Shown: in pieces, positions 1 through 10,777 of the stretch
Position numbering within the stretch: the stretch's first letter is position 1
Layout of the letters: each line of letters opens with the position of its first letter
Origin: Rhodobacter maris
Lineage (GTDB): Bacteria; Pseudomonadota; Alphaproteobacteria; Rhodobacterales; Rhodobacteraceae
Assembly: GCF_900217815.1 (NCBI RefSeq)
Contig: NZ_OBMT01000002.1
Span: 1-64,000, forward strand
Direction: 5' to 3'
Length of the DNA stretch: 64,000 bases
Notes under the pieces: generated by a model
What the model was told of the DNA's origin: nothing
The model's input: the letters and a program-made list of their open reading frames with translations, nothing else
Databases searched by the model: none
Position numbers and translations under genes: made by a program

Positions 1-111
1 TCCGCCCTCGGCATGATCTGAGATCCCCGCGCACCTCCCCCGCGCGGGGTAACGCTGCGGCGCGCCTTCCCCTTTGCAGCGCGCCGCAGCTCCCCAATAT
101 GAGAGACCCAA

Positions 112-330
112 ATGACATTCCCTGTCTGCGTTCAAACGATTGATCCCGAACTGGAAGAAGTGATCCGCGAGGATGGCACCCGCGAGATCGACTATGATAC
201 CCCCGGTGGCCGCGGCTGGCTGCAAGGTCACATCACGCGCAGCCTGTTGTCCGGCCTCGCCGTGAAGCTCACGCCACTCGAAGGCCCGCGCCCCGCATGG
301 AGCGAACTCACGACAGGAGCACCCCGATGA
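112..330 (+). CDS. Small hypothetical protein of integrated element
   Basis: A 72-residue acidic protein with no family I recognise. It lies in the compact run of small same-strand ORFs that leads to the excisionase and integrase, so it is probably cargo of the integrated element ending at the tRNA-Arg gene. A weak purine stretch (GAGA) precedes the ATG. Its stop overlaps the start of the next gene by four bases (ATGA), which suggests translational coupling. The 111 bases before it show no complete gene; a reading frame entering from the left ends at base 21 and may be the tail of another gene. Confidence 0.5.
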   Translation: MTFPVCVQTIDPELEEVIREDGTREIDYDTPGGRGWLQGHITRSLLSGLAVKLTPLEGPRPAWSELTTGAPR

Positions 331-524
331 GCCCCCTGTGCCTCGCCCTTGGCCTCGCCACGCTCTGCGCCGCCGCTGCGGGCTTTCATCAAGCCTATGC
401 AACGGCAACTGCGCGCGAGCTCGCCGATGAACCGGGCCGCGGCGCCCGCCTCGGCATCCTCATTCACGGCTCGGCAGGGCTTCTCGCCGCGGGGGCCGCA
501 CTGTTTCTGGAAGCGCTCGCGTGA
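327..524 (+). CDS. Small putative membrane protein of integrated element
   Basis: 65 residues with two hydrophobic stretches (about residues 4-20 and 46-62) separated by a charged loop, so probably a two-pass membrane protein or a secreted peptide plus one helix. I chose the ATG at 327 rather than one 30 bases upstream because it gives a four-base ATGA overlap with the preceding gene, typical of coupled phage-type genes. Function unknown. Its position just upstream of the excisionase and integrase suggests it belongs to the integrated element. Confidence 0.45.
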   Translation: MSPLCLALGLATLCAAAAGFHQAYATATARELADEPGRGARLGILIHGSAGLLAAGAALFLEALA

Positions 525-653
525 CGCGCGGGCTGCCCGCGTTGATGTCGACAATGAAACTCGCCCCGCCCACGCCCGGCGCCACCGTGGCCTGTGCCGA
601 GCAATGGGGCGGACAAAACGAACAGCAACAGGAGGCCCGCAGCGGGTGACGCG

Positions 654-998
654 ATGAGCAAGCATGACCTCTTAACCATTGATGCTGCAGCCGCGGAGCT
701 TGGCGTGCCAAAGCGCAGCCTGCGCACCGCTGCGGAGAAGCACGGATACCTCGTGCGCATGGGGCGCGCGATCCGCATCGAAAGATATCGCCTCGGGGAG
801 TTGATCGAAAAATGCCGAGACCAGCAAAAGGCCCCCGCCTCCACAAGTTTGCCCACCGTCCGTACTGGTATATCCGAGACACCGGATGCCCTGACCAGTC
901 AACGGGCTGCATCAGCCGCGCAGATGCTGAAAAAGCCCTCGCGGCTTACATCGCCACAAAGGGGCGCAGCAGTGTTGCCCTTGCCGCGCACGAGATAA
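654..998 (+). CDS. Excisionase-like helix-turn-helix protein
   Basis: 114 residues. The N-terminal 50 residues (LTIDAAAAELGVPKRSLRTA and onward, with a basic wing around residues 30-45) read as a MerR/excisionase-type winged HTH that binds a site and bends DNA. Such proteins steer tyrosine recombinases toward excision. The C-terminal half is Ala/Ser/Lys rich and overlaps the integrase gene by 187 bases in another frame. The composition of this tail resembles tails of similar proteins from Rhodobacteraceae prophages, so I think the overlap is real rather than a missed stop. The ATG at 654 was chosen because the HTH begins there; an upstream in-frame ATG at 594 gives an unlikely basic extension. 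Confidence 0.6.
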   Translation: MSKHDLLTIDAAAAELGVPKRSLRTAAEKHGYLVRMGRAIRIERYRLGELIEKCRDQQKAPASTSLPTVRTGISETPDALTSQRAASAAQMLKKPSRLTSPQRGAAVLPLPRTR

Positions 999-1900
999 CC
1001 ATCGCCGAGATCCTGACGATCTACGCCGAGGAATACGCCCCAACTGTCGCAGCTCCTGAGCGTATCGGTTATGCGATCGAGGCCCTGCTCCCCTTCTGGG
1101 GCCCGCTCAAAGTGGCGCATGTCAAAGGCGAGACCTGCCGCAGATACGCCAAAACCCGGCGCACAACGGCAGGCTGCCCGGAAGGGGAAAGCCGCCCTGT
1201 GTCACCCGCAACAGTCCGGCGGGAGCTCGGCACGCTGCAGGCTGCGCTGAACTACTGTCATCACGAGGGACATGTGTTGTCCGTGCCTGCCGTGACGCTC
1301 CCCGAGAAAACAGCGCCGCGAGAAAGATACTTGACCCGATCCGAGGCCGCCAGGCTGATCTGGGACGCCTATCGCGGGCACAAGGCGAGCCACATCGCCC
1401 GGTTTATCCTGATTGGCCTCTACACCGGCACACGCAAGGACGCCCTATTGCGCATGGGATTCGAGCCGAACACGGTCGGGGGATGGTTCGATCTCTCCAA
1501 CGGCATCATGTATCGCATGGCCGAGGGCGAGCGCACCACCAACAAGCGGCGCAGCCCCGCGCCAATTCCGCGCAAGCTTCTCGCGCATCTCAAACGCTGG
1601 CGCGCCGCGGGCGCACGGTGGGCTGTCGAATATCAAGGCGCTCGCGTCGGGAATATCAAACGCGGGTTCGCCAAGGCCGCGGCATCGGCAGGGCTTGAAG
1701 ATGTGACCCCGCACACCCTCAAGCATACCGCGATCACCTGGGCGCTCCAGGGCGGCGCCGACAAATGGCATGTCGCAGGCTTCTTCTCGACCTCGATCGA
1801 GACGATCGAGCGGGTCTATGGGCACCACGCCCCGGACCATATGGAATCGGCACGCGATGCGCTCGACGGGGTGTCAAGGGCGGCAAACCGTTACAAGTAA
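812..1900 (+). CDS. int: Tyrosine recombinase (phage-type integrase)
   Basis: 362 residues. An N-terminal arm and SAM-like core-binding region (about 1-150) is followed by a tyrosine recombinase catalytic domain. The first catalytic Arg is in LYTGTRKDALL. The second box is HTLKHT, with Lys where most family members have Arg, and the nucleophilic Tyr is in IERVYGHHAPDHM near the C-terminus. The gene points at, and ends 56 bases from, the 3' end of tRNA-Arg(CCG), the classic arrangement for integration into a tRNA gene. It should catalyse site-specific integration and excision of the element lying to the left. The Lys variant may be a subfamily trait; activity cannot be judged from sequence. 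Confidence 0.9.
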   Translation: MPRPAKGPRLHKFAHRPYWYIRDTGCPDQSTGCISRADAEKALAAYIATKGRSSVALAAHEITIAEILTIYAEEYAPTVAAPERIGYAIEALLPFWGPLKVAHVKGETCRRYAKTRRTTAGCPEGESRPVSPATVRRELGTLQAALNYCHHEGHVLSVPAVTLPEKTAPRERYLTRSEAARLIWDAYRGHKASHIARFILIGLYTGTRKDALLRMGFEPNTVGGWFDLSNGIMYRMAEGERTTNKRRSPAPIPRKLLAHLKRWRAAGARWAVEYQGARVGNIKRGFAKAAASAGLEDVTPHTLKHTAITWALQGGADKWHVAGFFSTSIETIERVYGHHAPDHMESARDALDGVSRAANRYK

Positions 1901-1955
1901 CAGATACGCGCACTTTTCGAGCGCAAAAGAACGGCAGTTAACTTCTTGATTTGAT

Positions 1956-2032
1956 TGGCGCACCCGACAGGATTCGAACCTGTGACCCCTGCCTTCGGAG
2001 GGCAGTACTCTATCCAGCTGAGCTACGGGTGC
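1956..2032 (-). tRNA. tRNA-Arg (anticodon CCG)
   Basis: The complement folds as a tRNA. It has a 7-bp acceptor stem GCACCCG/CGGGTGC, a D-loop with AGCTGGATAGAG, an anticodon stem CTGCC/GGCAG around loop CTCCGAA (anticodon CCG, reading CGG), a T-arm with GGTTCGAATCC, discriminator G and an encoded CCA at 1958-1956. The gene is on the same strand as the suf operon, 72 bases beyond sufS. Its 3' end faces the integrase, so roughly 1956-1990 is the probable attachment core. The second attachment copy would lie outside the window. Confidence 0.96.
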
Positions 2033-2104
2033 AGCTTGGCGGTTGATAGCGGGAAAATCCGGGGGCTGCAACCGCTCTGTGTGCCCCCGGCGCGGGATTT
2101 CGGC

Positions 2105-3328
2105 TCAGCCCAGAAGATCGTGGCAAAGCTCGAGCGCGGAGACGAGCGCATCCACCTCGGCGCGGGTGTTGTACATCGCGAAGGAAGCGCGCGCGGTGGC
2201 GCTCAGCCCGAGCGATTGCAAAAGCGGCATCGCGCAATGGCTGCCTGCGCGCACCGCAACCCCGCGCTGATCGAGGATGGTCGAGATGTCATGGGCATGC
2301 GCGGTGCCTTCGAGGGTGAAGGAGAAGATCGCCCCCTTCTCTGCCGCCATGCCCTGAATGTTGAGCCAGTTCAGACCCTTGAGGCGGCTCTCTGCATAGG
2401 CGCGCAAATCGGCCTCGTGCCGCGCGACATTCTCCATGCCGATACGCATCAGATAGTCGAGTGCCACGCCAAGGCCGATCTGCTGCACGATCCCGGGCGT
2501 GCCCGCCTCAAACCGCATCGGCGGTTTGGCATAGCTGACCGCGTCGCGGGTGACGGTGTCGATCATGTCGCCGCCGCCAATAAAGGGGCGCATCTCTGCC
2601 ATCCGCTCATGCGTGATATAGATCGCGCCCGAGCCGCTCGGCCCGTAAAGCTTGTGGCCGGTGATGGCGTAAAAATCGCAGCCGATGTCCTTCACATCCA
2701 CCGGGCCATGCACCGAGCCTTGCGAGCCATCGACCAGCACCGGCACGCCCTTCTCGCGTGCGCCGGCGCAAATGGTCTTCACATCGACCAGTGTGCCCAG
2801 CACGTTCGACATATGAGTAATGGCGACAAGCTTGGTGCGCGGCCCGATCGCCTCCAGCACCTTTTCGGCCGGCAGGCTGCCATCGGGCTCGATCTCGACC
2901 CATTTCAGCACCACCCCCTGCCGCTCGCGCAAAAAGTGCCAGGGCACGATATTGGCGTGATGCTCCATGATCGAGAGCACGATCTCGTCGCCCGGCTCAA
3001 GGCGCGGCGCGGCCCAGGCATAGGAGACGAGGTTGATGCCCTCGGTCGAGCCCGTGGTGAAGACGATCTCATGTTCGTCGGGCGCGTTGAGGAACTTGGC
3101 CACGGTCGCCCGCACGCCCTCATAGCGCTCGGTCGAGATATTCGAGAGCGTGTGCAAGCCCCTGTGCACATTGGCATAATCTTCGCGATACATCTGATCC
3201 ATCGCCTCGATCACGCAGAGCGGCTTTTGCGCCGAGGCGCCGTTGTCGAGATAGACCAGCGGTTTGCCGTGCACCTGGCGCGACAGGATCGGGAAATCGG
3301 CGCGGATCTTTTCGACATCGAACATCAT
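2105..3328 (-). CDS. sufS: SufS-type cysteine desulfurase
   Basis: 407 residues, usual for group II desulfurases. This PLP enzyme takes sulfur from cysteine, as persulfide, for SufBCD-based Fe-S assembly. Visible signs are the N-terminal FPILSRQVHGKPLVYLDNGA start, the PLP-lysine region ITGHKLYGPSG, and the active-site Cys in RAGSHCAMPLL near residue 360. It is the last recognisable gene of the suf operon, 9 bases after a Yip1-like membrane gene. I used the first ATG at 3328; an in-frame TTG directly before it and another ATG directly after are alternatives. In relatives sufT/sufA-type genes often follow, but here a tRNA and an integrated element follow instead. Confidence 0.95.
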   Translation of the reverse strand: MMFDVEKIRADFPILSRQVHGKPLVYLDNGASAQKPLCVIEAMDQMYREDYANVHRGLHTLSNISTERYEGVRATVAKFLNAPDEHEIVFTTGSTEGINLVSYAWAAPRLEPGDEIVLSIMEHHANIVPWHFLRERQGVVLKWVEIEPDGSLPAEKVLEAIGPRTKLVAITHMSNVLGTLVDVKTICAGAREKGVPVLVDGSQGSVHGPVDVKDIGCDFYAITGHKLYGPSGSGAIYITHERMAEMRPFIGGGDMIDTVTRDAVSYAKPPMRFEAGTPGIVQQIGLGVALDYLMRIGMENVARHEADLRAYAESRLKGLNWLNIQGMAAEKGAIFSFTLEGTAHAHDISTILDQRGVAVRAGSHCAMPLLQSLGLSATARASFAMYNTRAEVDALVSALELCHDLLG

Positions 3329-3337
3329 CAAGCCCTT

Positions 3338-3928
3338 TCAGCTTTCCGCCAGAAACGACGGGGAGATCCCCAGCCCGAGGATCAGCGCGCCCAGCACCAT
3401 CGCCGAGCCGAAGAACACCGCAAGCACCCCTGCCGCCGTCAGGAACAGGTTTTCAAAGCCATGGAGCGTGGCGGTGAAGCGCACCAGAAGCCAGAGCATC
3501 AGCGCGAAGAGCGCAAGCGTGAGCACCACGGACACCAGCGGAAACAGCACCATCAAGAGAAGCTGCAAGATCTGCCCGCCAACCATCACCGCCTCGATCC
3601 AGACCACGAGGCTCAGCGCATCGCCAAAGCGCCCGGTGCCGCCGAACTGACGTCCAAACAGCGTCATCGCCCCTGCGGCATAGATCAGCAAGACCGCCTG
3701 CACGATGCCGAGCTTGACCGGCGAGGCGGCGGGACCGAGATCGGTTCCGGTCATGAAGGAGAAGAGCAGTTCCGCAAAGGCGCCAAGCGCGGCACCGGTG
3801 GTGACCACGGCGGCCAGAGCCAGCCAGCGCGCCTTGGCCGTGTCGAGCAATGTCGTCACCCGGAAGGCAGCGGCATTCGGATCCGTCAGGCTGAGCCGCA
3901 CCAGTTGGAGGTAAAGCGCAAGGTTCAT
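3338..3928 (-). CDS. Yip1-family multi-pass membrane protein
   Basis: 196 residues with about five hydrophobic segments (near residues 35-55, 72-95, 105-125, 125-150, 160-190) and a short charged N-terminus ending in the ALYLQLVRLSLTDPNAAA type motif seen in bacterial YIP1-domain proteins. The ATG at 3928 overlaps the stop of the upstream membrane gene by four bases, so the two are coupled and may form a pair. It lies inside the suf operon between sufD and sufS, which points to a role linked to Fe-S biogenesis or to simple co-transcription. The biochemical function of bacterial Yip1-like proteins is unknown. A longer upstream reading frame exists but runs through the preceding gene in another frame. 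Confidence 0.8.
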   Translation of the reverse strand: MNLALYLQLVRLSLTDPNAAAFRVTTLLDTAKARWLALAAVVTTGAALGAFAELLFSFMTGTDLGPAASPVKLGIVQAVLLIYAAGAMTLFGRQFGGTGRFGDALSLVVWIEAVMVGGQILQLLLMVLFPLVSVVLTLALFALMLWLLVRFTATLHGFENLFLTAAGVLAVFFGSAMVLGALILGLGISPSFLAES

Positions 3929-4422
3929 GCGGGCGCCCCGGCGGCGTCGAACTGGGTCACTTTCAACCCGAAAGCCCAGAAGAGCGCGAAGACGGCAAAG
4001 ACGATGCCGCCAATCACATTCGCCTGCAACCCCGGCCCGATCAGACCCAGAACGAGGCCCTGCAAGAGCATGAGCGGCGAGACGGCGAGCAGCGCCCAGA
4101 AGAGCGCAAGTCGGCTGCCGTAATTGTCCCCCCTGCCGCGGAAGATCCGCAGTCCCTGCCCCACGAGCCACGCAAGAAGGTAAATGAAGGGCGTGACGGC
4201 AGCGAGCGCCATCGCCGTGCCCAGAAGAAGCCCCGGCAACGGCACATCGGGGGTTTCAAACGCCTGACGCGCGAGCCGCGGCCATTGGCCCACAAAGATC
4301 ACCACCAGCGCCGAAAAGAGGAGCGTGAAGAGCCGCGGCTCGGAGCGGGCGCGGCCAAGATGCGCGCGCACCACCTCTCCCGGTCTGCGGTAGCTACGCA
4401 ATATATCGTCGACGGCGGCCAT
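3925..4422 (-). CDS. Yip1-like membrane protein in suf operon
   Basis: 165 residues. A soluble N-terminal helix (about 1-30, with a YRRPGEVVRAHL motif) is followed by four hydrophobic segments (near 32-45, 64-90, 105-130, 135-155). It resembles the next gene in size and layout, so the two may be paralogous Yip1-type proteins. It begins 9 bases after the sufD stop and ends with a four-base overlap into its partner, so it is surely co-transcribed with sufBCD. I cannot assign a reaction. Possible jobs are membrane docking of the Suf machinery or an unrelated envelope role. Confidence 0.75.
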   Translation of the reverse strand: MAAVDDILRSYRRPGEVVRAHLGRARSEPRLFTLLFSALVVIFVGQWPRLARQAFETPDVPLPGLLLGTAMALAAVTPFIYLLAWLVGQGLRIFRGRGDNYGSRLALFWALLAVSPLMLLQGLVLGLIGPGLQANVIGGIVFAVFALFWAFGLKVTQFDAAGAPA

Positions 4423-4431
4423 GTGGGCTCC

Positions 4432-5666
4432 TCAGCTGCGGTGCCGCGCCAGCCAGTCTTCGAGCCGCGCGACAATCTCCTCTTTCAGCGCCGCGTCTTC
4501 AATCTCGTCGATCGCATCGGCGAGAAAGCTCAGGACCAGCAGGCCCTTCGCGTCTTCCTCGGGAACGCCGCGCGAGCGCAAGTAAAACAGCGCCGTCTCG
4601 TCAATGGCGCCGGTGGTGGAGCCATGCGAACATTTCACGTCGTCGGCATAGATCTCGAGCTCGGGCTTGGCAAGGAACTGACTGTCGTCATCGAGCAGAA
4701 GCGACTGGCTGATTTGATAACCATCGGTTTTCTGCGCACCGGGCTTGACGAGGATCTTGCCCTGAAACGTGCCGATCGCGCCGCCTTTGAGCACTTTCTT
4801 GAACACCTGGCGGCTTTCGCCGCGCAGGCCATCGTGGGTGACAAAAACGGTGTCGTCATGGTGGAAGGCGCCATCGCGGCCATCTCCCAGAGCCGCGCCC
4901 GCGACATGGGCCATAGCATCATCGCCCAGCATCTCGACAAAGGCCTCGTTGCGGGTGAGCACGCCGTTGAAGGTCAGCGTGAAGCTCTTGAAGAGCGCCG
5001 CATCCGCCAGCCGTGCAAAGATATGCGTGACCGCGCGGCGTTCCTGATCGGGGCCCTGAATGCGGATATGATGGAAGCGCGCGCCCTTGGCGAGGTCAAC
5101 CTCCATCGCCTTGTTGAACCGCGCGCCCGCCGGGCCGGTTTCCAGAAGTGTGAGTTCTGCCCCTTCTTCAAGCCGGATCAGATGGTGCAGGATCGGATCA
5201 GAAGTCTCTGATTTATGAACATAAATAAGGTTGATCGGCTTTGCCGCCGCGGCCGTGACGCGGATCAAAAGCCCGTCCGTCGCCTGTGCGGTGTTGAGCG
5301 CGGCAAAGGGGCGTTTCACCGGCACCTGCCCGGTGGCTTCGAGCGTGCCGTAAAGCCCCTCTGCCCAACCCGGCGCGGATGTGGCAAGCCGCGTGATCTC
5401 GACGCCCGCAAGGCTCAGATCGTCCGAGGCCCCCGCATCGAACACACCATCGACGAACACGACCTTGAGCCGGTCGAGCGCATCGAAGAGTGGCGCTTCC
5501 GCCTCGCCCGCCTGTGCGGGCTTAGGGTCCGGCGCGTTGAGCGTGGCCGGATCGGTCCAGCGCCAGTATTCGTCGCGCCGGCCAGGCAGGCCCATTGCGC
5601 CGAGCCGCTCGGCGGCCGCCTTCCGTTCCGGGACGAAGCCCGGCCCTGCCGTCAGAGCATCCGCCA

Positions 5667-5667
<1 letters not shown>
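4432..5667 (-). CDS. sufD: Fe-S cluster assembly protein SufD
   Basis: 411 residues. SufD partners SufB and the ATPase SufC in the scaffold on which Fe-S clusters are built. The N-terminal YWRWTDPATLN region and the beta-helical core with GDGRDGAFHHDDTVFV and a conserved HGSTTGAID stretch near residue 355 mark the family, as does the ending SFLADAIDEIEDAAL. The ATG at 5667 overlaps the sufC stop (TGATG), which suggests tight coupling for stoichiometric complex formation; a GTG one codon upstream is possible. Downstream genes follow after 9 bases. Confidence 0.95.
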
Positions 5668-6437
<770 letters not shown>

Positions 6438-6502
6438 TTTTTCGTCCTTGGGTCAGCGGTGCGAAAGACCGGGCGGGAAAGGTTTGGAAAGCGCGGCGGG
6501 GC

Positions 6503-8020
<1,518 letters not shown>

Positions 8021-8045
8021 CGTTCCTTTCCGCGTTCCCTCCGCG

Positions 8046-9122
8046 TCACTGTCTGGCGCGGTGCTTCTGAAAGGCGGCGCGCCAAACATCGGCAAAGCGC
8101 AACACCTCGTCCCCTGTCACACCCGGCCCGAGCGATACCCGCATCGCCGAACCGGCCTCATCTTCTCCCCATCCCATCGCGGCCAGCACGCGGCTCGCGC
8201 GCACCTTGCCCGAAGAACAGGCCGAGCCCGCCGAGATGGCAAAGCCGGCAAGGTCCATCCGCATCACCTGCGTCTCCCCTTTCCAGCCCGGCGCAATCAC
8301 CGAAAGCGTGTTGGGCAGAACCGCAAGCGGCCCATCCTCCAACGCTTCGCACTCTAGCGGCGTCTCCCTGCCCGGAAAATAGACTTCTTTCGTCGGGATT
8401 TCCAGAGCATCTTTTAGAATATTTCTAACTTGGGCGACTTCCTCCCAGATCCCGGCCGCCAGATCGCGTGCCGCAGCCTCTGCCGCAGCGCCGAAACCGG
8501 CGATTCCGATCAGGTTTTCCGTGCCCGCGCGCCGCCCCATCTCCTGCCCGCCGCCTTTCAGCAGCGCCGCAATTTCCGTGCCACGCCGGACCACCAGCGC
8601 CCCGATGCCCTTGGGCCCGCCCAATTTATGGGCGGAAATGAAACCGCAAGTCACGCCCAGCCAGTTGAAGGCAAAAGGAATCTTGCCAAAAGCCTGAGTC
8701 AGGTCCGCCGCCCAGAGCCCCTCGGGGAGGCTCTGAATCGCCCCGGTTTCGGAATTGGCGAGTTGCAGCGTGGCCCGCGCAGGTTCGGTCACAAAGACCC
8801 GCCCCCAGCCATCGACGGGCAGCGACGCCGCGCACCAGGCCGCAACGGCATCATGCTCGACCGCACCACAAAGGATACCGCGCCCCGCCAGCGCCAGCGC
8901 CGCGGCCTCCGTCGCCCCGGAGGTGAAAATGATATCCGCGCCCTCGGCACCAAGTGCGGCGGCAATCTGGCCGCGCGCGCGCTCGATCAGCGCCTTCGCC
9001 GCCCGCCCTTCGGCATGGACCGAGGAAGGGTTTCCCCACAGATCCATCGCCTGCCCCATCGCCGCCTTCGCCTCGGGGCGCAAGGGCGTTGTGGCGTTCC
9101 AGTCGAGGTAGAGGCGTTTCAT
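8046..9122 (-). CDS. iscS: IscS/NifS-type cysteine desulfurase
   Basis: 358 residues, a group I-like class V aminotransferase fold enzyme. It shows the N-terminal [13 protein letters not shown], the [10 protein letters not shown] loop, the PLP lysine in [14 protein letters not shown] and the active-site Cys in [15 protein letters not shown]. It supplies sulfur for Fe-S clusters and probably other pathways. The operon therefore carries two desulfurases, this one next to iscR and sufS at the far end, an arrangement known in Rhodobacter. No strong Shine-Dalgarno precedes the ATG at 9122. Whether it feeds SufBCD or other acceptors such as tRNA thiolation cannot be read from the sequence. Confidence 0.88.
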   Translation of the reverse strand: MKRLYLDWNATTPLRPEAKAAMGQAMDLWGNPSSVHAEGRAAKALIERARGQIAAALGAEGADIIFTSGATEAAALALAGRGILCGAVEHDAVAAWCAASLPVDGWGRVFVTEPARATLQLANSETGAIQSLPEGLWAADLTQAFGKIPFAFNWLGVTCGFISAHKLGGPKGIGALVVRRGTEIAALLKGGGQEMGRRAGTENLIGIAGFGAAAEAAARDLAAGIWEEVAQVRNILKDALEIPTKEVYFPGRETPLECEALEDGPLAVLPNTLSVIAPGWKGETQVMRMDLAGFAISAGSACSSGKVRASRVLAAMGWGEDEAGSAMRVSLGPGVTGDEVLRFADVWRAAFQKHRARQ

Positions 9123-9196
9123 GTCAGGCGGGCCGATCTGTGCGAGGGTCTTGCCCTTTCTTCCGGCAAAAGCCGAGCGGTTTCAACCACGGCCCC

Positions 9197-9655
9197 TCAG
9201 TCGTCGACAACCGAGAACAGGCTCGGCACCGCCGGGCAGGGTTTGAGTGTGTTCTTCACCACATCCTCGAGCGTGGTCTGGTGCAAAAACACGAAGACCT
9301 GCGCCGAGAGGCTCTCCCAGAGCCGGTTGGCGAGCGATTGCGCGCGCGAGCCCGAAATCCCCCCCGAGGCGCCCGCCCCGACGTGAAGCGCCGAGACGGT
9401 TTCGTCCACCGCCTCAAACACATCGGAGATGCGGATCTCGGCGGGATCGCGGGCGAGCTTGTAGCCGCCGCCCGGGCCGCGCACCGAGGCGACAAGCCCG
9501 GCGCGGCGCAGCCGCACGAAAAGCTGCTCCAGATAAGGCAGCGAGATATCCTGCCGTTTCGAAATCTCGGCGAGCGAGGTCATCTGCGTCGGCCCGACCG
9601 TGGCCAGATCGACCAGCGCCACCATCGCGTAGCGCCCCTTTGTCGAAAGTTTCAT
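9197..9655 (-). CDS. iscR: Rrf2-family Fe-S regulator IscR
   Basis: 152 residues. An N-terminal winged HTH (MKLSTKGRYAMVALVDLA, recognition helix in SLPYLEQLFVRLRRAGLV, wing GPGGGYKLAR) matches IscR. It probably autoregulates the iscR-suf operon in response to Fe-S status. The three cysteines that bind the cluster in E. coli IscR are absent: the segment GISGSRAQSLANRLW has none, and the only Cys is at residue 140. IscR of Rhodobacter is known to use an atypical ligand set, so cluster binding remains possible. The start has a strong GGGAGGAAC Shine-Dalgarno. The gene is first in the operon and divergent from the hydrolase gene, with 235 bases between. Confidence 0.9.
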   Translation of the reverse strand: MKLSTKGRYAMVALVDLATVGPTQMTSLAEISKRQDISLPYLEQLFVRLRRAGLVASVRGPGGGYKLARDPAEIRISDVFEAVDETVSALHVGAGASGGISGSRAQSLANRLWESLSAQVFVFLHQTTLEDVVKNTLKPCPAVPSLFSVVDD

Positions 9656-9890
9656 GCGTTCCTCCCGGCAGTCCGCCCCGGCCCCCTCGGTTTTCGCGCC
9701 ACACTCGCTTTTACATCCAGAACGAGAGTGGGCGAAGCATTGACGCCGCGCCCCGGGCCGCTTAACTCGGGAGCATCCGAAACCCCGGCATCGTGCCGGA
9801 CCGTTTTCGTCCTAGGGGCTCGGCGCGAGAGCGTCAAGTTCGCGCACCGCCGCAGCCCCCAAGCAAAACGGCGAAGCCGAGCGAGCGAGC

Positions 9891-10550
9891 ATGCCCGAAG
9901 TCATTTTTCCTGGTCCCGAAGGCCGCCTTGAAGGCCGTTACCATCCCCAACCCGCCCCCGATGCGCCGATCGCGATTTTTTTGCATCCCGATCCGCAATA
10001 TGGCGGCACGATGAACAACCGGGTCGTCTACAACCTGCATTACGCCTTTCACAAACTCGGCTTCACCGTGCTGCGCTTCAATTTCCGGGGCGTGGGGCGC
10101 AGCCAGGGCGAATATGATCAGGGGATCGGCGAGCTGTCCGATGCCGCCTCCGCGCTCGATTACCTGCAGGCGATGAACCCGAACTCCAAGCATTGCTGGG
10201 TTGCGGGTTTCTCCTTTGGCGCCTGGATCGGCATGCAGCTTCTGATGCGCCGCCCCGAGATCACCGGCTTCATCTCGGTTGCTCCGCCCGCGAACATGTA
10301 TGATTTTTCGTTCCTCGCGCCCTGCCCTTCGTCTGGGCTGATCATCAACGGCACCGCCGACCGGATCGCCCCGCCGAAGGATACCCATGCGCTGGTCTCC
10401 AAGCTGCGCGAGCAGAAGGGGATCACCATTACGCACGAGGAGATCGAAGGCGCGGATCACTTCTTCAAGGATGACGAGGCGCATATGAAGCCGATGATCG
10501 ACACGGTGCAGTCTTACGTGAAGCGCCGCCTGACCGAGGGCTCGCGCTGA
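9891..10550 (+). CDS. Alpha/beta hydrolase
   Basis: 219 residues with a complete alpha/beta hydrolase core. Visible are an oxyanion region IAIFLHPDPQYGGTM, the nucleophile elbow GFSFGAW (Ser near residue 108), the acidic residue in NGTADRIAPP and the catalytic His in GADHFFKDDE. The short sequence and FNFRGVGRSQGEYD motif resemble the family of small cytosolic esterase/dienelactone-hydrolase-like proteins. The substrate is unknown. It starts an operon with two downstream genes, and its stop overlaps the next start (TGATG). Confidence 0.85.
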   Translation: MPEVIFPGPEGRLEGRYHPQPAPDAPIAIFLHPDPQYGGTMNNRVVYNLHYAFHKLGFTVLRFNFRGVGRSQGEYDQGIGELSDAASALDYLQAMNPNSKHCWVAGFSFGAWIGMQLLMRRPEITGFISVAPPANMYDFSFLAPCPSSGLIINGTADRIAPPKDTHALVSKLREQKGITITHEEIEGADHFFKDDEAHMKPMIDTVQSYVKRRLTEGSR

Positions 10551-10777
10551 TGGCGCTGCTCGACGATCTCGCCGAAGCGCTCGCCGCCGATGTGATGGCG
10601 GCGCAACGCGAACTCGGCGAGAAAGGCGAGCGGCTCTTCATGGAGGTGGGGAACTACATCGGCACCTCCTCTCCCTCGCTGCAGGAGGCCTTCATGACGG
10701 CGTGCCGGCTGCACATGGCCGCCGACCGCGGCCGGACGTTCTTCGAGACCCGCGTGAAGGCGCTGAAGGGCGAATGA
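10550..10777 (+). CDS. Small conserved-looking hypothetical protein
   Basis: 75 residues, predicted mostly helical and soluble, with a mixed acidic/basic composition and no family I can name. It is tightly packed between a hydrolase and an HD-domain protein: its start overlaps the hydrolase stop (TGATG) and its stop overlaps the next start (ATGA). This double coupling is the main evidence that it is a real gene. Confidence 0.65.
   Translation: MALLDDLAEALAADVMAAQRELGEKGERLFMEVGNYIGTSSPSLQEAFMTACRLHMAADRGRTFFETRVKALKGE

Noticed and set aside
554-649. 31-codon ORF between the small membrane gene and the excisionase
   Set aside because: No ribosome site and no family; possible, but nothing beyond an open frame supports it.
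594-653. Upstream extension of the excisionase-like gene
   Set aside because: The extra 20 residues do not belong to the HTH fold and a start at 654 fits the family better.
1955-4123. A 722-codon plus-strand frame across tRNA-Arg and sufS
   Set aside because: It runs through a tRNA gene and antisense to SufS and the Yip1-like gene; composition is His/Arg/Gln-rich shadow sequence.
9690-9725. Imperfect inverted repeat CACTCGC/GAGAGTG upstream of iscR as an IscR or iron box
   Set aside because: The match is only partial and I cannot relate it with confidence to a known IscR or iron-responsive motif.
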